Below, piece after piece: positions 34,776 to 44,974 of a stretch of 64,000 bases of DNA. Under the pieces are notes generated by a model. The model did no database searches and had not been told where the DNA came from. It saw only the letters and a program-made list of their open reading frames with translations. Position 1 is the first letter of the stretch, and every line of letters begins with the position of its first letter. The DNA is from [Mycobacterium] fortunisiensis (GTDB lineage Bacteria; Actinomycetota; Actinomycetes; Mycobacteriales; Mycobacteriaceae): NCBI RefSeq assembly GCF_019050325.1, contig NZ_VOMB01000005.1, positions 1 to 64,000 on the forward strand, in the 5' to 3' direction. The translations under genes were made by a program, and so were the position numbers.

Positions 34776-35816
34776 ATGAATCAGCCGGTACGGAAGCGGA
34801 GTGGCCTCGGCAGGGGACTGGCAGCGCTGATTCCGACCGGACCGGCTGAGGACGGTGGCGACGCCCTGAGCCCGAAGATCGGCTCCAGCGCGGCCGATGT
34901 TCTTCTCGGCGGACCGCCGGCTGTCACCGGGAAGGACGGTGCTTCAGCAGTCGACGCGCCGTCGGCCGGAGTGGATGGCGCTGACCTGTCCACGGGCGAC
35001 GTCGGCGCGACCTATCGCGAGATCGATCCCAACCTGATCCAGCCGAACCCTCGCCAGCCGCGCCAGGTGTTCGACGAGGAAGCCCTGAACGAACTTGTGC
35101 ACTCGATCCGCGAATTCGGATTGATGCAGCCGATCGTCGTCCGCGCGGTCGAAGAGAACGGCGAAACCCGCTACCAACTGGTGATGGGGGAGCGGCGGTG
35201 GCGCGCTGCCCAACAGGCCGGGCTGGAGACCATCCCGGCGATCGTTCGTGAGACCGCGGACGACAGCATGCTGCGGGACGCGCTGCTGGAGAACATTCAC
35301 CGTGTGCAGCTGAACCCGTTGGAAGAGGCCGCCGCCTACCAACAGTTGCTCGACGAATTCGAGGTCACGCACGACGAGCTCGCCGCGCGCATCGGGCGCT
35401 CCCGGCCGCTGATCTCGAACATGATCCGGCTGCTGCGGTTGCCGATCGCGGTGCAGCGACGGGTCGCGGCGGGGGTGCTGTCGGCGGGGCACGCCCGGGC
35501 GCTGCTCGCGCTCGAGGGCGGCCCCGAGAAGCAGGAAGAGCTCGCCGCCCGGATCGTCGCCGAGGGGATGTCGGTGCGCGCCACCGAGGAGGCGGTGACG
35601 CTGGCCAATCGGGACGGCAACACCGCCCCGCCGGCTCCGCGCCGCAAGCCGATCCAGATGCCAGGTCTGCAGGACGTTGCTGAGCGGTTGTCCTCGGCCT
35701 TCGACACCCGGGTCACCGTGAGTCTTGGCAAACGCAAAGGCAAGATCGTCGTCGAGTTCGGGTCGGTGGATGATCTGCAGCGCATCGTCGACATCATGAG
35801 CGCCGAAGAGCGCTGA
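34776..35816 (+). CDS. parB: chromosome partitioning CTPase ParB
   Basis: 346 residues. The N-terminal [20 protein letters not shown] segment binds ParA. The CTP-binding ParB/Srx domain (about 85-170) has [14 protein letters not shown] and GERRWRA. A helix-turn-helix domain (about 190-250, with [16 protein letters not shown]) reads parS, and the C-terminal domain dimerises. It loads on the three parS sites upstream and spreads to form the partition complex. Confidence 0.96.
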   Translation: MNQPVRKRSGLGRGLAALIPTGPAEDGGDALSPKIGSSAADVLLGGPPAVTGKDGASAVDAPSAGVDGADLSTGDVGATYREIDPNLIQPNPRQPRQVFDEEALNELVHSIREFGLMQPIVVRAVEENGETRYQLVMGERRWRAAQQAGLETIPAIVRETADDSMLRDALLENIHRVQLNPLEEAAAYQQLLDEFEVTHDELAARIGRSRPLISNMIRLLRLPIAVQRRVAAGVLSAGHARALLALEGGPEKQEELAARIVAEGMSVRATEEAVTLANRDGNTAPPAPRRKPIQMPGLQDVAERLSSAFDTRVTVSLGKRKGKIVVEFGSVDDLQRIVDIMSAEER

Positions 35817-36048
35817 ACAGCGCTGCGAACCCAGGACCGACGACACCAGGTTGTTCCGTCACTGTGACACATCGGTGATCAATACCTGCAGCCATGACCC
35901 CATCGGACCGCAAAGTTCTTGTGCGGCATGGCTTTTCACGACGAAGGCGGAGCTGGATGGGATTTTCGGGGCGCGGTGCGCCGGGCCGGGCGGATTCTCC
36001 TATCCTTGAGGGGCAGCCACGCACTCAGTGGGAAAGCCAGGGACCTCA

Positions 36049-36900
36049 GTGACAGCACGAATCACGCCGCTCCGGCTCGAGGGTTTCGAGCAGCTGCCCA
36101 AGCATGCCCGGCGCTGTGTCTTCTGGGAAGTGGATCCCTCCACCGTCAACGACGGTCACCTGACGGACCCGGAGTTCGAAAAGGAAGCCTGGCTGTCCAT
36201 GGTGATGCTGGAGTGGGGCTCGTGTGGGCAACTCGCGGTCACCGCTCACCCCGACACTGAGCCGGACTCCGGGAGCGGTCTGACGTCGAACGGGGGGTCG
36301 GCGGCCGGGGCAAATCTGTTGGCCTCCGCGGCCGGCGCCGATTTCACCGCTCCGGAGTCGATCGACGACCCGTGTCTGGGTTTCGCGTTCTACGCCCCGC
36401 CCGGTGCCGTCCCCAGGGCTCGGCTCTTTCCGACCGCGCCGGTGAGCGCGGACGCAATCCTGCTCACCGCAGTCGGGGTAGAGGCCGGAGAGGATCGAGA
36501 GGCCTTGTCGCAGAGCCTGCTCGCGGCCGTGGTGAACGATCTGGTGCGCCGCGGCGTCCGCGCCTTGGAGGCTTTCGGGTACACCTCGGCAGTCGTCGAA
36601 CTGGCCGCCGGAGCGCGGCTGCCGGCCGAATTGTCTGCGGTGGTCGAAGTGTTGGGGGACTGCGCTGTCGACCAGTGCATGCTCGCCTCTGACTTTTTGG
36701 AGGACGTCGGTTTCACGGTGGTGGCACCGCATCCGTACTTCCCGCGGCTCCGCCTCGAACTCGACAAGGGACTCGGCTGGAAAGCCGAAGTGGAAGCCGC
36801 ACTCGAGCGGCTGTTGGAGAGTGCGCGCATCGAGTTGCCGGTCGGCGCCGGCATGTCCGCGGTGTCGGCCTCGGATACGACATTCCGACTCCGCAAGTGA
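36049..36900 (+). CDS. conserved protein, Rv3916c-like
   Basis: 283 residues. It starts TARITPLRLEGFEQLPKHAR and contains VFWEVDPSTVND and, near the end, PYFPRLRLELDKGLGW, all shared with M. tuberculosis Rv3916c (about 244 residues); the difference is a Gly/Ser/Ala-rich insert at about 70-105. The fold resembles GNAT acetyltransferases (RGVRALEAFGY region), but no activity is known. GTG 36049 has AGGGA upstream; a GTG 21 bases earlier is possible. It follows parB, away from the origin, and is convergent with cwlM. Confidence 0.82.
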   Translation: MTARITPLRLEGFEQLPKHARRCVFWEVDPSTVNDGHLTDPEFEKEAWLSMVMLEWGSCGQLAVTAHPDTEPDSGSGLTSNGGSAAGANLLASAAGADFTAPESIDDPCLGFAFYAPPGAVPRARLFPTAPVSADAILLTAVGVEAGEDREALSQSLLAAVVNDLVRRGVRALEAFGYTSAVVELAAGARLPAELSAVVEVLGDCAVDQCMLASDFLEDVGFTVVAPHPYFPRLRLELDKGLGWKAEVEAALERLLESARIELPVGAGMSAVSASDTTFRLRK

Positions 36901-37167
36901 GTGGTGCGGACGTCGAAACGCCGCACCGCACTGCCGGCTGAACGGGCCGTTCAGGCCGCAGCAAGACTCAACACCCGCGGGGCGGGGGAGGGTTGGCCCT
37001 GAGCGCGTAGCGATTGGGGGCGGGAAAAGTCAACGTGCACAAGGCGTTTGTGCGGTAGAGCAGCGATTGCGTGCTGTTCGGGCGCCGCGAGGGTGACCGA
37101 AATGCCGCTGAAACACGGGGTGTCGAGGTGCAGACACGCACGCTCGCGGAGCTAGGGGGTTACGCGC
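36901..37167. other. convergent gap between Rv3916c-like gene and cwlM
   Basis: 267 bases without a gene. The only structure I see is CTGAACG (36938-36944) and CGTTCAG (36948-36954), a short hairpin 38 bases after the plus-strand stop without a T run, which could end either transcript. Confidence 0.4.
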
Positions 37168-38361
37168 TCACGCGCCGCGGCCGGCCTGTTGCTCCACCGA
37201 CAACTCATGCGCCAACAACTCCGCGAAGGTGAAAGTCCCTGTCGGACGGTCGTTCTTGCCGAGCAGATAGAGCCGTTTGACCGCGGCCAGGATGCCCTCG
37301 GCGATCGCGTCGCGGGTCTGGGTGGACAACAGCAGACCGCGATCGTGTGGATTGGTGATGTAGCCGATGTCGACCTGCACGGTGGGCATCCGGGTCAGAC
37401 GCAGCAGGTCCCACGTCCGGCCGTGCGAGCGGCAGTCACGTAACCCGGTGCGGGCCACCACTTCCCGCTGGATGAAGTCGGCGAGGTTGCGCCCGATGGT
37501 GGACACCGAGCCGTGCGAGTTTCCGAAGTGGAATGACGCCACACCATTGGCCGAAGGCGAGGATTGGGCTTCGCAGCGCAGGCTGATCATCAGATCGGCG
37601 CCGACCCGGTTGGCCGTGGCGGCCCGCTCGGTGTCCAGCGGGCTGCGGTTGGCCGGGCGGGAGATGAACGTCTCCATGCCGATCGCGGTCATCCGGCCCT
37701 CGAGCCGGCTTGCCAAGTCCCACAGGATGTCTGCTTCGCTGATCGGCCCGTCGGGGCCGTGCATGATCATCCCGTGGTCCGAGCCGCCACGGCCCGGATC
37801 GATGATGACGTGCTTACCGGACAGCCGCGGGCCGGAGCGGCGCACCAGCTCCTCTTCCCGGATGGCGTGCGGGGACCCACCGGTCACCCGGGAGCCCAGG
37901 AAATACAACGAGCGCAACGTTTCCGGGCCGCAGATGCCGTCGGGGTACAGCCCGTACTCGCGTTGATAGGAGGACAGCGCGTTGTGCGTCTGCAGGCCGA
38001 AATGTCCGTCCACCATGCCGGTGTAGAAGCCCAGGTCCTGCAGACGTGCCTGCAGCGTGGCCACGTCGTCGCCGTACATCGGGGCACCGAACTGGTGGGT
38101 CAGGGTGCGGGCGCCCAGCCGGTAGGACGCCTCGCGCAGGGCACGGTAGGTGGCCTCGCCGACGATGCCGTCCACCAGCAGCCCTCGGTGCTGCTGAAAG
38201 GCCCGCACGGCGCGATCGAGCTCGTCATCGAAGACATCCAGTGCAACATGCCTGCCGGTGCTCAGGTCGGCGTCAGGGTTGTCGATCAGACCTAACGCGG
38301 CCAAGGCTGCCCGGATCTCGGTGACTGCTCCGCCACGGTCACCGCGACGCAGACTCGACAT
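37168..38361 (-). CDS. cwlM: peptidoglycan regulator CwlM (pseudo-amidase)
   Basis: 397 residues. Two N-terminal PG_binding_1 domains (about 8-75 and 90-155, with FQQHRGLLVDGIVGEATYRA) precede an Amidase_3-fold domain (about 185-380). The first zinc motif reads IDPGRGG where active amidases have DPGHGG, and the later SIH-type motif reads SLRCEAQ, so two zinc-binding His residues are Arg; the protein should not cut peptidoglycan. Mycobacterial CwlM, phosphorylated by PknB, activates MurA and also partners MurJ. ATG 38361 has GGAGGGG upstream; a longer frame to 38505 overlaps trxC and is rejected. Confidence 0.93.
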   Translation of the reverse strand: MSSLRRGDRGGAVTEIRAALAALGLIDNPDADLSTGRHVALDVFDDELDRAVRAFQQHRGLLVDGIVGEATYRALREASYRLGARTLTHQFGAPMYGDDVATLQARLQDLGFYTGMVDGHFGLQTHNALSSYQREYGLYPDGICGPETLRSLYFLGSRVTGGSPHAIREEELVRRSGPRLSGKHVIIDPGRGGSDHGMIMHGPDGPISEADILWDLASRLEGRMTAIGMETFISRPANRSPLDTERAATANRVGADLMISLRCEAQSSPSANGVASFHFGNSHGSVSTIGRNLADFIQREVVARTGLRDCRSHGRTWDLLRLTRMPTVQVDIGYITNPHDRGLLLSTQTRDAIAEGILAAVKRLYLLGKNDRPTGTFTFAELLAHELSVEQQAGRGA

Positions 38362-38488
38362 TCGGCCCCTCCATGCTGGTCTCCGGCCGTCTGCCGGACT
38401 AGCTGCCCAGCATTGTCTCAGACTTCGGCCACATACCGGAAAACGCCAGGCGTACCCGGGGTGTGCGTAATGGCGGTGTGGGTGTCTC

Positions 38489-38821
38489 TCAGAGAGCGTC
38501 GGCAAGTTCGCGCAGCAGGGCGGCTTTGCCCTTGGCGCCGACGATGCGTTTGACCGGCGCGCCGTCCTTGAACAGGATCAGGGTCGGGATCGACACCACC
38601 TGGAAATCACGGGCGGTGGCCGGGTTGGCGTCCACGTCGATCTTGGCCACCCGCAGTTCACCGGCCTTCTCGCCGGCGATCTCCTCCAGCACCGGGGCCA
38701 CCATCTTGCACGGGCCGCACCAGGTGGCCCAGAAGTCCACCAGCACCGGCGTGCTGCTGGACAGCACGTCGCTGGCGAACGAGTCGTCGGTGACCGTTAC
38801 GGTTGCACTGTCGGCACCCAT
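38489..38821 (-). CDS. trxC: thioredoxin
   Basis: 110 residues with the redox motif WCGPC in LVDFWATWCGPCKMVAP and the cis-Pro loop VVSIPTLILF. It reduces protein disulfides using TrxB, encoded 34 bases upstream in the same direction. ATG 38821 has AGGAG six bases upstream; the frame stays open for 150 bases more inside trxB. Confidence 0.96.
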   Translation of the reverse strand: MGADSATVTVTDDSFASDVLSSSTPVLVDFWATWCGPCKMVAPVLEEIAGEKAGELRVAKIDVDANPATARDFQVVSIPTLILFKDGAPVKRIVGAKGKAALLRELADAL

Positions 38822-38855
38822 GAAGCTCTCCTGTCGGGTCGAAATCTGTTGGTGG

Positions 38856-39791
<936 letters not shown>

Positions 39792-39822
39792 GTAAGCCTT
39801 TCTGCCGTACTCGGCACGGGTT

Positions 39823-39852
39823 GTAACGTCAGCCTAGGCCGGATGTGTTCCC
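39823..39852 (-). promoter_or_regulatory. SigH-type ECF promoter of trxB-trxC
   Basis: On the minus strand GGGAACA (39846-39852) and CGTTAC (39823-39828) are separated by 17 bases, matching the mycobacterial SigH pattern GGGAAYA-N16/17-CGTT. The start would be near 39816, 25 bases before the trxB ATG. M. tuberculosis trxB2 is also SigH-controlled. Confidence 0.7.
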
Positions 39853-39871
39853 AGCGAGCTCGCAGGACAGC

Positions 39872-40609
39872 CTACGGATGTTTCCCCGGCCGGTTGACGA
39901 CGGTGTCGGCCAGTGTCGCCGGGTGTCCGGCAGCGCAGTCGGCGCCCACCACCAGCCCGACGACGGCGTCCGGGCGGTCTGCGGGCAGCACCAGCAGCAC
40001 CCCGGGCCGGCCCGCCACCTCGTGCGGCCGGGCCCCGAGGATCGGGGTGTCGGACGGGTAGCCCAGCGCGGCGAGGCAGCCTTCCCGGCGGTGCGGATCG
40101 GCCAGCGGTCCCAGGTCGGGCCGCGCCGACAGCAGGCTCAGCAACTGGGCGTCGGACAGGCCGATCTGGGCGGGTGGCGGCGCCACGGTGATGCGGCCGA
40201 GGCTGGTCAGCGTCGAGGGCGCGGAGCCCGGCGGGTGCAGGAGGACGACGACACCCACGACGGCGGCCACCACCGCGGCACCGGTCCCGGCGATCGCTGC
40301 CAGGAGCTTGCCGCGCCGGATGGGCGGACGGGTCGGGGCGGCCCGCAGCGCCGCGGACAGCCGGGCGCTGACTTCAGCGGGGACCGGTGGCGCGGACTCG
40401 GCGTCGGTGCCCAGGTGGGCCAGGTCGCGGCGGACCCGGTCGAGTGCGGCCAGCGTGGCGCGGGCCGCCGGGCCGGCCTGCGGGTCGGTGCGCACCTGCC
40501 GGCGCAGCTGCGCGGCGGTGGCATCGTCGAGCAGCCCGGCCTGCAGGTCAGCCAGCAGCTCAGCAGGAATCGGGCCGTCCGACGGCACTCGGGGTGTGCT
40601 GCCGTTCAT
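39872..40609 (-). CDS. rsmA: anti-sigma-M factor RsmA
   Basis: 245 residues. A cytoplasmic N-terminal domain (about 1-98), one membrane segment (about 100-124, in LLAAIAGTGAAVVAAVVGVV) and an extracytoplasmic domain with two Cys residues (EGCLAALGYPSD and GADCAAGHP). It is the gene directly after sigM and overlaps it by 50 bases, the usual genetic arrangement of an ECF sigma factor and its anti-sigma. ATG 40609 begins MNGSTPRVPSDGPIPAELL. Confidence 0.88.
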   Translation of the reverse strand: MNGSTPRVPSDGPIPAELLADLQAGLLDDATAAQLRRQVRTDPQAGPAARATLAALDRVRRDLAHLGTDAESAPPVPAEVSARLSAALRAAPTRPPIRRGKLLAAIAGTGAAVVAAVVGVVVLLHPPGSAPSTLTSLGRITVAPPPAQIGLSDAQLLSLLSARPDLGPLADPHRREGCLAALGYPSDTPILGARPHEVAGRPGVLLVLPADRPDAVVGLVVGADCAAGHPATLADTVVNRPGKHP

Positions 40610-41213
40610 CGGCTTCAAAATACTGGAGCAGCCGGGCCAGCTTGGTCCTGGCGCGCGCACACCGGCTTTTCACGGTGCCCTCGGCGACGCCCAGCAACCG
40701 GGCCGTCTCCGCCACCGAGAAACCCTGCATGTCGACGGCCACCACGGCGGCGCGCTGCTCGACCGGCAGCTGCATCAAAGCCCGTTCCACCACGATGGCC
40801 GTGTCCACCCGGCGGGCCGGGTCACCGGCGGGGTCGCGCAGGTGTGCGAGGTCTTCGAGCTCGTAGCGGGCGGCGGCGGGTTGGCTGCGGGCCCGGCGCA
40901 CCCGGTCGAGGCAGGCGTTCACCACGATGCGGTACAACCAGCTGCTGACCGCCGAGTCGTAGCGGAAGGAGGCGGCGGTGCGGTGCGCCGAGAACAGCGC
41001 GTCCTGCACGGCGTCGTCGGCGTCGTCGTCGTGGTGGCTGGTCAGGAAGGCCAGCCGGCGCAGCTGCCGGTGGTGCCGGTGCACGAGTTCTTCGAACGCG
41101 TAGGGGTCCCCGGACACATGGGCGGCGAGCAGCTCGGCGTCGGAACGCGCGGTGGCCTCATGCCCCCGACTCCGTCCGCTGACCGGCGCCCCGGCCCCCC
41201 CGAACCTTCCCAC
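40560..41213 (-). CDS. sigM: ECF RNA polymerase sigma factor SigM
   Basis: 217 residues. Region 2 (about 25-95) with YAFEELVHRHHRQLRRLAFL and DDAVQDALF; region 4 (about 140-200) with LPVEQRAAVVAVDMQGFSV and ARLLGVAEGTVKSRCARAR. It directs transcription of secreted and surface-lipid related genes in mycobacteria and is held by RsmA. GTG start at 41213; no clear SigM promoter is visible upstream. Confidence 0.94.
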   Translation of the reverse strand: MGRFGGAGAPVSGRSRGHEATARSDAELLAAHVSGDPYAFEELVHRHHRQLRRLAFLTSHHDDDADDAVQDALFSAHRTAASFRYDSAVSSWLYRIVVNACLDRVRRARSQPAAARYELEDLAHLRDPAGDPARRVDTAIVVERALMQLPVEQRAAVVAVDMQGFSVAETARLLGVAEGTVKSRCARARTKLARLLQYFEADERQHTPSAVGRPDSC

Positions 41214-41311
41214 ACGCTGAACCTAAACGCTGTCGGGAGTGATCCAGGACACTTGTTTGACGCTGGGCTGATAACGCCAGGTCAGCCCGCTGTTCGGGCT
41301 GTGGATGACGG

Positions 41312-44300
41312 TCAGGAGGCGGCTTTGATCGTGATCTCGGAGATGTCGGTGCGGCTCTTGCCGTCCACGGTGCCCAGGGTGGAGATCCACACCAGCACGT
41401 ACGACGTGGACGATTCCTTGCTCACCTCGATGGTGTTGGAACCGGGCTTCAGCGGGGTCGGCGGGGTCAGCTCGGTGGTGTCCGACAGCGACGACGGTGA
41501 GGCCGACTCCGCCGAGCGGATCTGCACGGCGGTGCCGGTGCTGGTCACGTTGAGGGTCACCGAGCCGATCTCGGTGGGCTTCGGCAGTTGCAGCAACAGG
41601 CCGACGCCGTTCTTGAATCCGGGGAACGGTGCGGGATCCGAATAGGTGTCGGTGGACCAGGCCGTGCTGGAGCTGCCGTCGATGGCCTGCCCGGCCGTGG
41701 CCGGCGAATCAGCTTCGCCTTCCGGTGAAAACACCGTGGCCCGAACCGGTTTGACCGTGCTTCCGGTGGCAGCCGACGAATTGTCTTGGGTCTCTTGAGT
41801 ATCCGAGGTGGGCGCGTTGAGGCCGAGCTCGTCGCGGTTGAGGCCGCCGCCGACGTCGCCGAAGATGCTGTTCAGGACCGAGGCCAACACCAGCAGCGCG
41901 ATCAGGATGATGGCCGCGGCCACGCTCACCCCGATGATCAGGCCTTTGCGGCGCCGGGCCTCGGCGGCCTCGTGTTCCTCGGGGGTCTCGTGTGCCCGCA
42001 CGGGGGCGGCCGGGACCGGGGCCTCTTCGAACGAACTCATCAACTCGGTCCGGTCGGCGACCGCGGTGGCCTGCTGCAGCAGGTTCAAAAGTGTTGGGGC
42101 ACTGCGGATCCCGCCACCCGGCTGGACCGCGCGGGCGGCGGCCGCCGAAATCTGGAACGGGATGTCGCGGTCGACGGCGCGTGGCTCGACCGGCTGCCCG
42201 GCGGCATCGAGCCCGGCCGGCTCCAGCCCGCTGCGGGACCCGGACTCCGGCAGCGGCCAGCGGTTGACCAGCAGGGCGTACAGCGCCGCCCCGATACCGC
42301 GGATGTCGTCGTCGGGGGTGGCGTCGGGCATGGTGGCCGGGAAGGCCAGCGCCACGTCGCCTTCGATACTGACCCGCACCCGGCTGGGGTGATCGATCGA
42401 CAGGGCCACGCCGGCGCGGTGGGCCGCCTCGGCGGCGGCCGCCAGGGACTGGATGGCCCGCGCGCCGCCGACCGGCGAGGGTGAGGTGTCGGCCACCTCG
42501 GCCAGCGAGCCGCCGCGGATCCACTCCGAGACGATCAGGCCACCCGATCCGCTGTGGGCCACGTCGAGCACCCGGGCGATACCGGGCACATCGATGCGGC
42601 TGAGCTTGAGGGTGCGCGACAGGATTTCCTGCACCTGGGCGTCGGGCATGGCGCCGTCGGGGTCGACGAAGGTCAGCGCCACCTGGCGGTCCAGCGCGGT
42701 GTCCAGGGCCTGCCAGAACTGCAGGTGCGGCGGACCGCCGTGGAAGACCAGCAGCCGGTAGCGGCCGTCGGCGATCGTGGCGCCGGGAATCAGGTGGACG
42801 TCGTCCTCGGCCGAGTCCATGGGTTCGCGCGGCGGGGCGAAGGAGATCGGCTCGCGGGACGGGTCGCCGGCGTAGTCGGTGGCGGCTCGTGCCGTGCCGT
42901 TGGACCGGCCGGGGGGCAGGTCGGTCACCTCGGTGGGGGAGTCGGACTCCGGGGTGTCGCCTGCCGCCGCGGCGGGGGAATCGGCCGGCGAATCGGCCGG
43001 GGCCGCATCCGGCTGGAACTCGTCGGCAGCCGGACGGGGCAACTTCGTCGTCTCGGTTGTCATCCCGGATGTCGAAGTTGCGTTCGGTGCCGGGCCGTCC
43101 GCAGATTCGTCGGTCACCGGTGGTCCTTTCCACATCCCCGCCCCGGCAACAGCTGCCGGGGTCCCGCCTCCGGCGGCTGCCGGGCTTGACGGCCACCGGT
43201 TGGGAGAAGAATTCCTCTGATCAGGGTACGTGACGGGCATCGCAGGAGGCGGCCCGACGGGCGGCGCAATTGGCGGCGCGGCTACCGTTCCGCCGGGCGG
43301 CACCGGTGCGCGGCGGCCGCGGTCGAGCCGCCGCCGGATCATCGCCAGCGCCGAGTGGGCCTCGGGCACCCCGGCGGCCAGCATCACTGCCGCGATGATC
43401 GGGACCATGATCACGCCCAGCACCAGCAGGCGCAGCAGCGAACCCGCCGGGCCGGCGTTCGTGGTCAATGACTCCAGCCCCAGCAGCTGGTCCACGGTGT
43501 GCGCCACCAGGCTCGCGACCAGGGAGGCGGCCAGGGTGACCAGGATGGTGCGGATCACCGCGTCGCGCAGCATCCGGCCACCGCGCGGGCGCAGGTGTGA
43601 CTTCAGCAGGAAATGCCCGACGGCGGCGCCGGCCGCGTAGCCGAGGCCGTTGGCCAGGCCGAGGTAGCCGGCCACCATGTTGGGATCGTCGGTGACGTGC
43701 GGGGCGGCGATCGAGCCGGCGATCTTGACGACGGCGATCACCACCACGATCACGATCGGGGTCCACGGTTTCTCCCGGGCGTAGAACACCCGCAGCTGCA
43801 GCAGCACCAGTGCGTAGGGGATGAGCGTGAACGAGGACAGCGTGATCGCCATGCCCAGGTAGCCGGCGTCGCTGGCGTCGAAGTTGCCGTAGTCGAACAG
43901 GGCGCTGCCGATCGCCGGCCCGCCGACGGTCATCATCGCCACGATCGGGATGAGCGTGACCATGGTCAGCCGGGTGGCCAGCGAGAAATCGTCGAGGACC
44001 GCGGGGATGTCGTCGGCGGCCGCGTTGCGGCTCAGCCGCGGCATCACCACCGTGAGCACCGTGACGCCGATCATGCCGAACGGCAGCATCAGCAGAAGCC
44101 ACGTGTAGTTGTAGATGGCCGGGCCGGAGGCGGCGGCGGCGCTCGCGATCCGGTTGCCCACGATGAAGCCGATCTGGTTGATCAGCACGTAGAGCACCAT
44201 CGCGGCGGCCATCCCGCCGAAGGCCTTGAGCCGCTTGTCGATGCCCCACAGCGGCCGCAGGCTGACCCGTTCGGCGCGGATCGCCACGAACAACACCACG

Positions 44301-44974
44301 GCCTGGGCCACCACGCCCAGCGTGGTGCCGATCCCGAGCACCAGCAGTTTGGCCGTCCCCATGCGAACCGGGTCCGCGGACAGTTCGCCGGGCACCAGGA
44401 CGAAGACGCCCATCGTCGCGATGGCGATGACGTTGTTGAGCACCGGCGCCCAGGCCGGCGGGCCGAAGATGTTGCGGGTGTTCAAGATTGCGCCGTACAC
44501 CGAGGTCAGCCCGTAGAACAGCACCTGCGGCAAGAGCAGGTAGGCGAACGCCGTGGTCAGTGGTGTGTTGACCTGGGGGTGACTGCCCAGCATCAGCTTC
44601 ACCAGCAGCGGCGCGCACAGCACCGAGAGCACCGTGGTGACCAGCAGCAGCGTGGTGGCCAAGGTGACCAGGCGCCGGACGAACGCGGCACCGCCGTCGG
44701 CGTCGTCGCGTTCGGCGCGGACGAGCACCGGCACGAAGATGGCGGTGAACGTGGCCTCCAGGACCAGCGCGGCCACCATGTTGGGCAGCTGGTTGGCCAC
44801 TGAGAACGAACTGGTCAACGCTCCGCCGAGCATCGTCATCAACAGCACGAACCGGAAGAACCCGGTGATCCGGGAGATCAGGGTGGCGAAGGCCATGCCC
44901 CATGACCGCGACACCACGGCGGAATCGGACAGCTCGGGACGCCCGGCCGGGCGGGGCGCGGGTCGGTCGGTCAT
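41312..44974 (-). CDS. murJ: MurJ (MviN) lipid II flippase fused to pseudokinase and extracellular domain
   Basis: 1220 residues. Residues about 20-540 are the MurJ/MviN flippase with about fourteen membrane segments. A disordered linker is followed by a kinase-like domain (about 730-955) in which the VAVK lysine is Thr (QVALTFVD) and no HRD or DFG motif is left, so it is a pseudokinase. A membrane segment (about 1006-1028) and a C-terminal beta-sandwich of carbohydrate-binding type (about 1080-1220) follow. PknB phosphorylates the pseudokinase, which then binds FhaA and slows wall synthesis. The ATG overlaps the stop of the upstream Rv3909-like gene (ATGA). Confidence 0.94.
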   Translation of the reverse strand: MTDRPAPRPAGRPELSDSAVVSRSWGMAFATLISRITGFFRFVLLMTMLGGALTSSFSVANQLPNMVAALVLEATFTAIFVPVLVRAERDDADGGAAFVRRLVTLATTLLLVTTVLSVLCAPLLVKLMLGSHPQVNTPLTTAFAYLLLPQVLFYGLTSVYGAILNTRNIFGPPAWAPVLNNVIAIATMGVFVLVPGELSADPVRMGTAKLLVLGIGTTLGVVAQAVVLFVAIRAERVSLRPLWGIDKRLKAFGGMAAAMVLYVLINQIGFIVGNRIASAAAASGPAIYNYTWLLLMLPFGMIGVTVLTVVMPRLSRNAAADDIPAVLDDFSLATRLTMVTLIPIVAMMTVGGPAIGSALFDYGNFDASDAGYLGMAITLSSFTLIPYALVLLQLRVFYAREKPWTPIVIVVVIAVVKIAGSIAAPHVTDDPNMVAGYLGLANGLGYAAGAAVGHFLLKSHLRPRGGRMLRDAVIRTILVTLAASLVASLVAHTVDQLLGLESLTTNAGPAGSLLRLLVLGVIMVPIIAAVMLAAGVPEAHSALAMIRRRLDRGRRAPVPPGGTVAAPPIAPPVGPPPAMPVTYPDQRNSSPNRWPSSPAAAGGGTPAAVAGAGMWKGPPVTDESADGPAPNATSTSGMTTETTKLPRPAADEFQPDAAPADSPADSPAAAAGDTPESDSPTEVTDLPPGRSNGTARAATDYAGDPSREPISFAPPREPMDSAEDDVHLIPGATIADGRYRLLVFHGGPPHLQFWQALDTALDRQVALTFVDPDGAMPDAQVQEILSRTLKLSRIDVPGIARVLDVAHSGSGGLIVSEWIRGGSLAEVADTSPSPVGGARAIQSLAAAAEAAHRAGVALSIDHPSRVRVSIEGDVALAFPATMPDATPDDDIRGIGAALYALLVNRWPLPESGSRSGLEPAGLDAAGQPVEPRAVDRDIPFQISAAAARAVQPGGGIRSAPTLLNLLQQATAVADRTELMSSFEEAPVPAAPVRAHETPEEHEAAEARRRKGLIIGVSVAAAIILIALLVLASVLNSIFGDVGGGLNRDELGLNAPTSDTQETQDNSSAATGSTVKPVRATVFSPEGEADSPATAGQAIDGSSSTAWSTDTYSDPAPFPGFKNGVGLLLQLPKPTEIGSVTLNVTSTGTAVQIRSAESASPSSLSDTTELTPPTPLKPGSNTIEVSKESSTSYVLVWISTLGTVDGKSRTDISEITIKAAS

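Noticed and set aside
41214..41290. SigM autoregulatory promoter upstream of sigM
   Set aside because: No GGAAC plus CGTC pair with 16-18 base spacing could be found.
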